A stretch of 64,000 nucleotides of DNA, from assembly GCF_963664735.1 (NCBI RefSeq), contig NZ_OY761553.1:2061303-2125302 (forward strand). Direction: 5' to 3'. Positions within the stretch are counted from its first letter, which is position 1. Each line of letters starts with the position of its first letter. The position numbers were made by a program, and so were the translations under genes. This document shows, piece after piece, positions 37,049-45,506 of this stretch. The notes under the pieces were generated by a model. The model was given only the letters and a program-made list of their open reading frames with translations, had not been told where the DNA came from and did no database searches. The DNA comes from an uncultured Cohaesibacter sp. (GTDB lineage: Bacteria; Pseudomonadota; Alphaproteobacteria; Rhizobiales; Cohaesibacteraceae).

Positions 37049-37861
37049 CTATGCTTCCTTGCTCACTGAAATGATCTGAGTATGCGGATATGGAATATCA
37101 ATCCCATTGGCATCAAATGCATATTTGACATTTTTCAGCAGATCACATTTCAGCTGCCACCAATCGGCAGGCTTGCACCAAACCCGCAGGGTGAGATCAA
37201 CCGAGGAATCGCCCAGATTGGTAACACCGACCCAAGGAGCCGGATCACTTAGGCAGCGATCATCTGCGTTCACGACATCCAGAATAACGTTCATGGCCTT
37301 GTCCGGATCGTTTTCATAGGCGATGCCGAATACCAGATCGGCCCTACGGGTCGTGGTATTGGTGTAATTGGTGATGATCGAACCCCATGATTTGGAGTTG
37401 GGCATGATGATTTTGATATTGTCGGGCGTGGACAGCTCGGTGACGAAAAGATCAATCGATTTTACAGTGCCCAGAGTACCGGCAATATCGACAAAATCCC
37501 CCAGCTTGTAGGGGCGGAAGATGATCAGCATCACGCCGGAAGCCAGATCGCTGAGCGTTCCCTGCAAGGCCAGACCGATAGCCAAGGAAGCAGCACCCAG
37601 AACAGCGATAAGGCTGGTGACCTGAAAGCCGAAAAGCTGCAACACGGCGATGCCGACAAAGGCCAGAATGAGCCACTTAACCAATGACGCTGCAAAGTTG
37701 CCCAGCGTATCATCAATGCGCGGATGATTGACGATGCGGTTCCGGATGAATCCGGCAACTGTGCTGGAAACGAAAAAGCCCAGAATAAGGAATATGATCG
37801 CTTTGGCTACATTTATAAGGAGTGGCGCGTAGGCTCCCATTTGTTCAGTAATAACGTTCAT
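37049..37861 (-). CDS. Small-conductance mechanosensitive channel (MscS family)
   Basis: 270 residues. Three transmembrane helices: about 9-32, a second at 60-83, and the pore-lining TM3 with the Ala/Gly-rich GAASLAIGLALQGTLSDLASG. This is followed by the beta-domain with FRPYKLGDFVDI and the conserved IMPNSKSWGSIITNYT. It releases solutes on hypo-osmotic shock in the inner membrane. Start is the ATG at 37861 with GAGAGG upstream; the in-frame ATG at 37945 would add 28 residues with no ribosome site. Confidence 0.93.
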   Translation of the reverse strand: MNVITEQMGAYAPLLINVAKAIIFLILGFFVSSTVAGFIRNRIVNHPRIDDTLGNFAASLVKWLILAFVGIAVLQLFGFQVTSLIAVLGAASLAIGLALQGTLSDLASGVMLIIFRPYKLGDFVDIAGTLGTVKSIDLFVTELSTPDNIKIIMPNSKSWGSIITNYTNTTTRRADLVFGIAYENDPDKAMNVILDVVNADDRCLSDPAPWVGVTNLGDSSVDLTLRVWCKPADWWQLKCDLLKNVKYAFDANGIDIPYPHTQIISVSKEA

Positions 37862-38124
37862 TTCAACCTCTCGGAAATGGCATGACACTGGGCTCGGCAC
37901 GAAGGGCCGTAGGCTTACCAAAGAAAGCCTCTTGTAAATATTCAAAAATACTCATGCATCTATATCGCGAAAAGCGCAACGCTTCTCAACTGATTTATAT
38001 GCAGACATGTGCATAGCGCCAGACCCGGCAATCCATGCATGGTCTGGTGAGGCTTATGCTATGAGGAGAACGCTTTTCCGGAGCTTATTGTTCCCAAAAT
38101 ATTTAAATAAGCAGGATCAGTAAG

Positions 38125-38814
38125 TTAGTTTGCAGATCTGGGCCGCTCGAAATCTTTGCGCAGTTGCTCTACTTCTTCTCGGCAGCAACATCCTTCCAGA
38201 TGGTCATTTACCAGCCCCATGGCCTGCATGAAAGCATAGACCGTGGTTGGCCCGACGAAGGACCAGCCCCGCTTTTTGAGATCCTTGGAAATTCTGGTCG
38301 ACACATCAGTCTTGCCAAGCAGGCGAAGCTCTTCGAAGCTACAGCGAGCCGGGCGGTCCTCCTCTGCGGGCTCATGGGCCCAGAAATAGGCGGCTAGCGA
38401 GCCGAACTCTGCTCTGAGCTCTTGCGCCCGCTTGGCATTGTTAATGGTGCTCTCGATCTTCTTGCGATGGCGCACAATGCCCGCATCTGAAAGGCACCGC
38501 TCGATATCGGCTTCCGAGAAGGCTGCCACCTTGTCAATGTCGAAATTGGCAAACGCGGCACGGAAATTCTCGCGCTTGCAGAGAATTGTGTACCAGCTGA
38601 GGCCGGACTGAAAGCCTTCCAGACAGATCTTTTCAAACAGGGTTCGGTCATCCTTGACCGGTCGCCCCCATTCCTTGTCGTGATAGGCGATATAGTCCGG
38701 CTTGCCGCCATGCCACCAGCAACGCGCTTTGCCATCGTCTCCGATCAGAAGGCCATCGATCGGGTCACCATAAGGGCCTGTATCTGCCATAAGGTCTGTA
38801 GTCTGGTCTGTCAT
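38125..38814 (-). CDS. tag: DNA-3-methyladenine glycosylase I
   Basis: 229 residues with the Tag signature RCWWHGGKPDYIAYHDKEWG (zinc ligands begin here) and DHLEGCCCR at the C-terminus completing the Cys/His zinc site, plus FQSGLSWYTILCKRENFR. It excises 3-methyladenine from alkylated DNA. The N-terminal ~30 residues before the WW motif are an extension. It stands alone between mscS and cheZ. Confidence 0.95.
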   Translation of the reverse strand: MTDQTTDLMADTGPYGDPIDGLLIGDDGKARCWWHGGKPDYIAYHDKEWGRPVKDDRTLFEKICLEGFQSGLSWYTILCKRENFRAAFANFDIDKVAAFSEADIERCLSDAGIVRHRKKIESTINNAKRAQELRAEFGSLAAYFWAHEPAEEDRPARCSFEELRLLGKTDVSTRISKDLKKRGWSFVGPTTVYAFMQAMGLVNDHLEGCCCREEVEQLRKDFERPRSAN

Positions 38815-38920
38815 CGATTCACGCCGCCCCTTTGTTCATTATTTGTTCTATATCAAACGGCTCAGAGCGAGTCAAAAGAAAAGCCCGTCGCACTCGGCGT
38901 GCTGCAGGCTTTATAACTAG

Positions 38921-38994
38921 ACGCTTTTTGCTTGCGCAAAAATCGGGGCAAGTTTGCTTGGGCATAGATCGTACGCTTTTTGCTTGCGCAAAAA
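38921..38994. repeat. Two 22-bp hairpin repeats near cheZ stop
   Basis: A 22-bp sequence occurs identically at 38921-38942 and 38973-38994. Each contains TTTTTGC-TTGC-GCAAAAA, a 7-bp hairpin with T-runs. The second copy lies just beyond the cheZ stop, so both could act as terminators of cheZ. Confidence 0.8.
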
Positions 38995-38995
38995 G

Positions 38996-39721
38996 CTAAT
39001 CGAACAACGCGTCGATGTCGTCCTGACTTGCAACACCGTCTTCGTTGGCCAAAGCCGGACCATTGAGCAACGCCGCGTCCCCTGTTTTTTCAAGCGGGTT
39101 GGCCACGTCCATTTCCTGGAATTGATCGATACCACCCCAGATATCCATCATTGCGACGATGCGCTCTTCGATGAAGCGAAGGACATTCACTACCTTGGTA
39201 ATGCGCTGGCCAGTCAAGTCCTGGAAGTTACAAGCTTCGAATACGGAAACCACGGCATCCTGAATTTCATGTGTCCATTGGTCTTCCTCACCGGTCAGGG
39301 TTTTGGAAAGCTTGCCGGAATTGTCGTCAATGATCTCGGCAGCTTCAAGAATCTGCTCCGTGGCCTGCTCGGTGCCGAACACAATCGCGTCCAATTCGTC
39401 TGTCACCCGGTTCATTTCTGCAGAATGCAAACCGTTGACATGCAAAGTTGCGATTTCGCGTTTCGTTTCCGCGATCGCCTCATAGATCTCGTCCATTTCC
39501 TTCTTGATCTTGACGGCTTCGCTCAATTCAGACCGGAAGGTTTCGACGAGGTTGCTATTCATCTCTTGCGCAGGTTCAACAAGCCTTCTCAGAGCTGCCA
39601 GCTCATCCATGATTTGCCGATGTTGATCGCCAGATAGAGCACTATTTGCAGCTTCGGTTCTGGGAGCTACTGCATCGCCCAAGACCTGCTCAATCCGAAA
39701 TGGTTTCGTAGCCAGCGCCAT
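38996..39721 (-). CDS. cheZ: Protein phosphatase CheZ
   Basis: 241 residues, helical. The active-site region QDLTGQRITKVVNVLRF (residues about 169-185; Gln catalytic) and the C-terminal CheY-binding peptide SQDDIDALFD at the very end are clear. CheZ dephosphorylates CheY-P. The start ATG at 39721 has GGGAG upstream. No other chemotaxis gene is adjacent, but chemoreceptors are encoded at 16.3, 24.3 and 63.3 kb, so the pathway is scattered. Confidence 0.9.
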   Translation of the reverse strand: MALATKPFRIEQVLGDAVAPRTEAANSALSGDQHRQIMDELAALRRLVEPAQEMNSNLVETFRSELSEAVKIKKEMDEIYEAIAETKREIATLHVNGLHSAEMNRVTDELDAIVFGTEQATEQILEAAEIIDDNSGKLSKTLTGEEDQWTHEIQDAVVSVFEACNFQDLTGQRITKVVNVLRFIEERIVAMMDIWGGIDQFQEMDVANPLEKTGDAALLNGPALANEDGVASQDDIDALFD

Positions 39722-40224
39722 TCCAATTATACTCCCGAACTCAAAATACTCTTATTGTTTAATGGGCCGGCTTGCACTGGAAGACAAAATGATGTCTGCA
39801 AAAGCCGTCCAAGGCACCAAGTCGAACAGACTAATTGCTGAAACAATATAGTCCCCTTCGTTAAGATTAGGTTTTTGAAAGCAATTTTATTAAAGACCTT
39901 TTTCTCAAACGACAGCTTTCATCGTGAAAGAAGGATTTTCCGCAATAGCTATGCTATTCCCAGAGCTTATCTGCAGGTAGCCACATGGATAGAGAAACTT
40001 TAAAACGGCAGTCGAATCCTGACTTTCCTTTGGCTTTGATCAAGGAATGGAACCTATTTGCCACGGAGTTAGGAAAAAGTCGGTATCTTCAAGCTTTTAA
40101 TTGACCTTGTGCGAGCAAGTAGCCATTGTATGGCGCATCCGGTTGTGGACTGGGCACCGTCTTGCCACCAAGACACTTTATGCATATTTCAAACAATTTG
40201 ACCGTGGCGGAGTAAACTGGCTTC
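39722..40224. other. Intergenic region, no gene seen
   Basis: About 500 bp between divergent cheZ and the DUF2927 gene. I see no open frame with a ribosome site and no repeat. It must contain two promoters. Confidence 0.45.
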
Positions 40225-41004
40225 ATGCAACTTTTTTGCATCAAAGAACAACAGCTTGCCCTCAAAGCAAATCAGTTAGGCATTGCTTGCTTGTTCTTTT
40301 TTATGCTTGTGCTGGCTTTCGCGATGCCGGCTCAAAGCGCCATGGCCAGCCGTTATAGTGATAAGGAAGTGACACACGGCTTTTATAAAACAGTGTTCGG
40401 AGCCGAAATAAAATCTCTCAGTTGGGGCACCCAGACCAATCGCGTCAAAAAATATGTCACGCCGGTCAAGTTCTGGATCGATAATAGAGCCAAGCTCAAC
40501 AGGCTGAAAACCATACAGCATTTTGTTGAAAGCCTGCCCGAGAGAATTCCCGGTCTCAAGGTTCGTATGGCAAACAATCACAAGGATGCAAACTTCCATA
40601 TCTATGTTGTCGATAGGATCAATTATGTGCAAACGGTGCAGGACGAGGTTTATAACAATCGGACCATGAATGTCCCCGGTCAATGCATTGTGCGGGTCTT
40701 GTCACGCAGATCCGGTATCCTGCGCTCTGATGCCGTCATCGTGTCAGATCAGGGCCGCTCTGTTTTCCAGCGCTGCATGGTCGAAGAAATTCTGCAAGGG
40801 TTGGGGCCGGTCAATGATGACAAGAGCCTTGTTCATTCTGTCTTCAATGACGAAAGCAGCTTTGACTATTTCACCCAGTTTGACCATCTCATCCTGAACA
40901 TGCTTTACAGTCCGGATCTGAAACCGGGCATGACCCGCAAACAGGTCGAGCCGCTCACGCCAAAGCTGTTGCTCTATGCCCGAAAGATGACGGGGCAGAA
41001 CTGA
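40225..41004 (+). CDS. DUF2927 domain protein, exported
   Basis: 259 residues. An N-terminal signal (hydrophobic 20-36, probable cleavage near QSAMA-SR) precedes a DUF2927 domain with the signature RCMVEEILQGLGPVNDD followed by SVFND near residues 195-215. DUF2927 is common in alphaproteobacteria and has a zinc-protease-like, but unproven, arrangement around this motif. The ATG at 40225 has GGAG upstream at a long spacing; a start slightly downstream is possible. Neighbour on the same strand is an L,D-transpeptidase 420 bp away. Confidence 0.85.
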   Translation: MQLFCIKEQQLALKANQLGIACLFFFMLVLAFAMPAQSAMASRYSDKEVTHGFYKTVFGAEIKSLSWGTQTNRVKKYVTPVKFWIDNRAKLNRLKTIQHFVESLPERIPGLKVRMANNHKDANFHIYVVDRINYVQTVQDEVYNNRTMNVPGQCIVRVLSRRSGILRSDAVIVSDQGRSVFQRCMVEEILQGLGPVNDDKSLVHSVFNDESSFDYFTQFDHLILNMLYSPDLKPGMTRKQVEPLTPKLLLYARKMTGQN

Positions 41005-41422
41005 TCCCTTGCCAAAACCGGCACCAGCCTCGTTTGCACATCCATTAGCTCTTGGCTAACGATTTCACCCTTGGTCAATTCCGTTTGGAGAATTGAGGAC
41101 AGGGATGGTCAAATAGATATCCTGTCAAAATGACATAGTCAGACGTTTCAACTGCACTTCTTAGCCAAGAAAAGAACCAGTTTTGTGATTTGTTAAGGTT
41201 AATATCTGAGCCCTTACCCTTTATTAACGCTGACTCCAATCTGTTTGAATATCAATGTATCGTTAACCTTTCCGATTGGTTTCCAGCATAAAATTTGAAT
41301 GAAATACAGAAGCATTTGTTAAGTATAATATCTGCAAGAGTGCCGATTTTATTTCACTGTTTCTGTTTGAATTTTGGCCTGAGGGCCGTTTGGTCGTCGA
41401 TTTCGTGTTGTGAGTTCTATCG
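41005..41422. other. Intergenic region, no gene seen
   Basis: About 420 bp, AT-rich, before the L,D-transpeptidase gene. No gene or convincing hairpin. Confidence 0.45.
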
Positions 41423-42139
41423 ATGAAGCACCTGCTTATTACAGCTTGCACTGTTGCGCTGGGCCTTGGCTGCCTTGCAGCTCCAGTCTCCGCCAGTTCG
41501 GCGCGGTATGCCCCTCCTCCGCCCGTCATTCTGAGCCCGGATCAGATCCAGCCATGGGTCATGCAATTGCGTCCGGGGCTGAGATATGCGCGTCCGGTTG
41601 ATGTGCGTCCTCGCATGAACCGCATAGCCTCTGTTCCAGACAGACCAACCCTTGCCGCGTCCCGCGCCAAGGCCGCGACACGCACCCGCGGCATTGATCC
41701 TCGGTTCTTGCCGACGGTGGTTGATTATTATGGGCCTGAAAAGCCGGGCACCATCGTTATCAATACCGGTGAGCGCTATCTCTATCTGGTGAACCGAGAT
41801 GGCACGGCACGCCGTTATGGTGTTGGCGTCGGTCGTCCCGGCTTCGAATGGGCCGGTATGCACAAGATTTCACGCAAGGCAGAATGGCCAACATGGACAC
41901 CGCCAGCCGAAATGCGTGCCCGCCAGCCAGGCTTGCCTCAATTCATGGAAGGTGGCCCACGCAACCCGCTTGGTGCCCGCGCGCTCTATCTTGGCTCGAC
42001 GCTCTATCGAATTCATGGCTCCAACGAACCATGGTCCATTGGCCATGCGGTCAGTTCAGGCTGCATCCGCATGCGCAACGAAGATGTCATGGATCTTTAC
42101 GAACGCGTCCGTGTTGGGACGTCCGTAAAGGTTCTCTGA
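41423..42139 (+). CDS. L,D-transpeptidase (YkuD domain), exported
   Basis: 238 residues. A signal peptide (cleavage near VSASS) is followed by a Pro-rich linker and a YkuD domain from about residue 105, ending in the active-site signature HGSNEPWSIGHAVSSGCIRM with catalytic Cys. Such enzymes make 3-3 peptidoglycan cross-links or anchor lipoproteins in the periplasm. Compact domain structure with no peptidoglycan-binding module. ATG at 41423 with a weak site. Confidence 0.94.
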   Translation: MKHLLITACTVALGLGCLAAPVSASSARYAPPPPVILSPDQIQPWVMQLRPGLRYARPVDVRPRMNRIASVPDRPTLAASRAKAATRTRGIDPRFLPTVVDYYGPEKPGTIVINTGERYLYLVNRDGTARRYGVGVGRPGFEWAGMHKISRKAEWPTWTPPAEMRARQPGLPQFMEGGPRNPLGARALYLGSTLYRIHGSNEPWSIGHAVSSGCIRMRNEDVMDLYERVRVGTSVKVL

Positions 42140-42238
42140 TTTTAGACTCTAAACAGATGCTGCGCATCGGGAGGGATTTGAGCAGCATCGCCACTCGTTG
42201 AATTTGACTTGAGAGTGATCCGATATGGGATCTGACTT

Positions 42239-42267
42239 GGGCTATCCTCTGGATAGCCCTTTTTCTT
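42239..42267 (+). terminator. Intrinsic terminator after L,D-transpeptidase
   Basis: Perfect 9-bp stem GGGCTATCC / GGATAGCCC with a TCT loop and TTTTTCTTT. It may also serve the convergent GGDEF gene. Confidence 0.88.
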
Positions 42268-42298
42268 TGCCTGATACGCGCGGAAAGCCCCTGCTCTT

Positions 42299-43603
42299 CT
42301 AGACAAAAGATACCGAACGCAAGCGTTTTTCATGATACATCCGCGCATCAGCCAGCGTCATGAGGGATGCATAGCTCCCATCACCCTCGAAAAGATGCAC
42401 AATCCCGATGCTGAGCCCGAGACCCCGGAAGCCCGCCTCGGCAAGCTTCTGCTCGACCTCATTCACACTGTGGCGTAATTCTTCCGCTTCCAGATTGCCT
42501 GCACGCGGGAAGACCTGGGCCAACTCGTCCCCACCAAAGCGGAAAACGCGGCTATTGTGATCGATCTCGTAAAGTCCGTCAGCCACCAGCTGCAAGGCCT
42601 TGTCGCCTTCCACATGCCCCATGAGATCATTGACTCGCTTGAAGCCATCAAGATCGATCAGCATAATGACCGTGTTGCGCATGGCATTGGGATCAAACAT
42701 GGATACCACATCCGAGCTATTCTGCTCCTGCTCCATGACACTGAGGCACTCGTGCAACAGGTGTTCAAGGGCTCTTCTGTTGCCATGCCCCGTCAATGCG
42801 TCAGTATTGGCATCGGCGACCGCTTCACTGACTTTCTGATGGGCGGATTTGACTTCGAAATAAGGCCCGTAGAGCACGGATAGCTCGTTGAGCAAAGTAA
42901 CCTTCTGGTTCACATGCTGCGGTGTGTCTTCATCGGCCAGCAGGGCATAGCCGACACACTCGTTGTGGTGATTATACATGCTCATTCCGATGACATGACC
43001 AACACCCATGGCTTTTAGTTCGTCACCATTGAGAAAGAAATCTTCCGGTTTCGTGGTCAAAACAGCATTCTGTTCGCAGGTATTCTTGCATGAACACATC
43101 AAGGGTGGAAAACCATTCGGCTCCAGATGCGCACCATCATACACGAGGTCGAAAGTAACCTGATGAAGAGCACGGTTCACGTTGCCAATGGCGATCCAGC
43201 GAGAATTGACATGTTCCCGCAGAACTTTCATCGCAGCAAAGGCAGGAAGCATGCCGTCTCTTATTTCTTCAGAAAACTCGCGGCGCATTGCCTTGATCCT
43301 CTGGCCGAGCATGCTGTCAAATCGAACCAGAACAAGCTTGTTTGCGCCATAGGCGTAACAGTTGTAGCTCCAGCCTTCCATCTTGGCCAGAGCCGCCAGA
43401 TCTTCATGAGGTGTTTTGACTGCCGGGTCTTCCTTAGAAAAAAGAAAGCCTCTCAAACGCTTTTCCAGATGCTCAGGAAATCGCCGCATGGCTTTGTTTC
43501 GATAAAGCTCCCGACCATTCAGATCAATGATCAAGATACCATCGCTCAAATCGTCATAAATAGGATAAAGATCCCCTTCCGGGACAATTTCTCCAGCATC
43601 CAT
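42299..43603 (-). CDS. GGDEF-domain diguanylate cyclase (GGDEL variant)
   Basis: 434 residues. N-terminal sensory half (about 1-260) without membrane segments; it includes a Cys cluster MCSCKNTCEQN near residue 170. The C-terminal GGDEF domain has MIDLDGFKRVNDLMGH and the active loop GGDEL at 357-361. The family sequence is GG[DE]EF, so the last residue differs. The inhibitory I-site RxxD five residues before is not seen. It should make cyclic di-GMP if the variant is tolerated. No EAL domain. ATG at 43603 with TAAGG upstream. Confidence 0.85.
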   Translation of the reverse strand: MDAGEIVPEGDLYPIYDDLSDGILIIDLNGRELYRNKAMRRFPEHLEKRLRGFLFSKEDPAVKTPHEDLAALAKMEGWSYNCYAYGANKLVLVRFDSMLGQRIKAMRREFSEEIRDGMLPAFAAMKVLREHVNSRWIAIGNVNRALHQVTFDLVYDGAHLEPNGFPPLMCSCKNTCEQNAVLTTKPEDFFLNGDELKAMGVGHVIGMSMYNHHNECVGYALLADEDTPQHVNQKVTLLNELSVLYGPYFEVKSAHQKVSEAVADANTDALTGHGNRRALEHLLHECLSVMEQEQNSSDVVSMFDPNAMRNTVIMLIDLDGFKRVNDLMGHVEGDKALQLVADGLYEIDHNSRVFRFGGDELAQVFPRAGNLEAEELRHSVNEVEQKLAEAGFRGLGLSIGIVHLFEGDGSYASLMTLADARMYHEKRLRSVSFV

Positions 43604-44125
43604 ACAGCTACAAACCTTACGAGAATACCTATTCCACCGAATAGAGCAAAGATTATAAAATCTTCTTAAGATACTATTTCTATTGTTATAATTCTTCAGT
43701 TCTGACCCACTGTAAGGAAACTAAACTTAACGACTTGCAAAATTCGAGCTTAACAACTGATCATTCTTTAGTTCTATGCGCGAAGTGAATTTTTACGCAT
43801 TTCATAATCGCGCCTCTTGAAAATTGCATTATTTTCGCGGTCATCGGTTATTACAAAATTTATGCTGACTGTTAGGATGTCTATGTTTTTTAGAAAGAAT
43901 CCAATCTATCCCTTGCCAAATGTTTGCTGAACTGCAACCATTCAGAGAGTTTGATCGCGCGCAAACAACAGCCATCCTCGCGGCTCCATTGGAATATATG
44001 GCAAGGACTGTGCCGATTTGCCCGGTTGATCAGAGAAACGGCTACGCTATTTTGCTTATATTGAAGAACAGTCATGCATGAACCGAGGAGGATGCTGACT
44101 GCCACTCTCAGAAAGGGACCCTAGA
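43604..44125. other. Intergenic region, no gene seen
   Basis: About 520 bp between divergent GGDEF and cytochrome c genes, AT-rich at 43620-43870. No credible gene or hairpin. Confidence 0.45.
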
Positions 44126-44530
44126 ATGAAACGTTTGGTTGCTGTGGCCACAATGGCTTTTCTTGCTTCTACCCTTGGCGCGCTTGCTGAAGGTGACGCA
44201 GCAAAGGGAGAAAAGGTTTTCAAAAAGTGCAAAGCCTGTCACCAAGTTGGCGAAGGTGCGGAAAACAAGGTTGGACCACAGCTTAATGGTGTTGTCGGGC
44301 GCAAGATCGGTACGGTAGAGGGCTACAAATATTCCGATGGCTATATCGCTCTGGGCGAGCAAGGTGAAACTTGGGATGACGAGAAGCTGATGGCCTATCT
44401 TCTCGATCCTAAAGACTTTCTGAAAGGCGCCGGCGTCAAGAACAAGTCAAAAATGACATTCAAGCTCAAGAAAGAAGATCAGCGCGAAGATGTCATCGCT
44501 TACTTGAAAACATTTGCGGCAAGCGAATAA
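44126..44530 (+). CDS. Cytochrome c (class I, c2-like)
   Basis: 134 residues. Signal peptide (cleavage near GALA-EGD), haem motif CKACH at about 36-40 and distal Met in KNKSKMTFKL near residue 110, followed by a terminal helix. It is a soluble periplasmic electron carrier, of the cytochrome c2 type that passes electrons to cytochrome oxidase or other acceptors. Standing alone with its own terminator; ATG at 44126 has AAGGGA upstream. Confidence 0.93.
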   Translation: MKRLVAVATMAFLASTLGALAEGDAAKGEKVFKKCKACHQVGEGAENKVGPQLNGVVGRKIGTVEGYKYSDGYIALGEQGETWDDEKLMAYLLDPKDFLKGAGVKNKSKMTFKLKKEDQREDVIAYLKTFAASE

Positions 44531-44579
44531 GCCTGCCCATTTTTTCGCAGCAGATTTTTGGCTCTAAAACAACTATTTG

Positions 44580-44608
44580 ATCCCGGCCGTGGTGCCGGGA
44601 TTTTGTTT
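44580..44608 (+). terminator. Intrinsic terminator of the cytochrome c gene
   Basis: 7-bp perfect stem TCCCGGC / GCCGGGA with a 6-base loop, followed by TTTTGTTT. Confidence 0.87.
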
Positions 44609-44647
44609 GGTACAGACTTCCCGCCGCCATCATCCAGAGACCGCCCA

Positions 44648-45244
44648 TCAATCCTTTACAGATCGAAGGGTCAAACGCGCCATGAGCTTTGGCAAATCAT
44701 CCCAAATCCACGCCTTCTCCCGATAGCCGATACGGCCATGATGGATTTCAACTCGTTTGCGTAGCTCTACAGCACCGGTCTTTTTGTAAAAACCCTCGGC
44801 TTTGACATTGCCACCGATCATCCAGGCCCCGATCTTGCCAAAGCCTTGCGCCATGATTGTACCCACAAGCTCGGATAACAGCTTTTGCCCGAAAGACCGA
44901 CGCTGATAGTCCGGATGAACATAGAGCGCATAGAGTTCTGCGTCGGCCTCTATTTCCTCGCCGGGTCGGTCGCCCAGCCGCATGGGCCCCGCCAGCCCAT
45001 AGCCCACCAAAAGCCCCTCATAAAACAGCAGATTTGCAATGAGGCCAGACGTCTCGTCTGCAAGCCAATTGCGCCAATGGGGTACTTCATCGGCTGCGTT
45101 CAAATGCTCAAGGCTGGCTTCAGGCATCAGGCCTTTATATGCAGTTTGCCAACAGATGACCTTGAGCGCGGCAATTGCCTCGGCATCATCAGGCTTGGCA
45201 GATCTCAAAACAGGGGAAGGGGAAGGAGCCGAAGACGTGGACAT
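44648..45244 (-). CDS. GNAT family N-acetyltransferase
   Basis: 198 residues with GNAT motifs LYALYVHPDYQRRSFGQKLL (about 105-124; R-x-x-G-x-G pattern slightly degenerate) and a C-terminal GFYKKTGAVEL. ATG at 45244 has AGAGG upstream. It is flanked by a tandem repeat and a TRAP transporter gene. Substrate unknown. Confidence 0.85.
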   Translation of the reverse strand: MSTSSAPSPSPVLRSAKPDDAEAIAALKVICWQTAYKGLMPEASLEHLNAADEVPHWRNWLADETSGLIANLLFYEGLLVGYGLAGPMRLGDRPGEEIEADAELYALYVHPDYQRRSFGQKLLSELVGTIMAQGFGKIGAWMIGGNVKAEGFYKKTGAVELRKRVEIHHGRIGYREKAWIWDDLPKLMARLTLRSVKD

Positions 45245-45347
45245 AATGCCTCTTTAGATTGGTTTTCATATAGTCGGCGATGAATAAGGCCTCAAATGAG
45301 GAAAGCTGAGGTGCTCAAACACAGCCTCAGCTCTCCAGCCTCCTCTT

Positions 45348-45389
45348 CAGCTCTTAATGCATCTCCTGCAGCTCTTAATGCATCTCCTG
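45348..45389. repeat. Two tandem 21-bp repeats
   Basis: A 21-bp unit (cagctcttaatgcatctcct plus one base) occurs twice, 45348-45368 and 45369-45389, between the GNAT and TRAP genes. Confidence 0.8.
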
Positions 45390-45506
45390 CGCGTTACCCT
45401 GAGGCAACGCGGCCCTTGCTTTGACAGCAACAGCCATTATTGGCAAGCGGGCACAATTTTCCGCCCCACATGGGCCTACACACGACAGGTCAAGGGGCTT
45501 ACTAAC

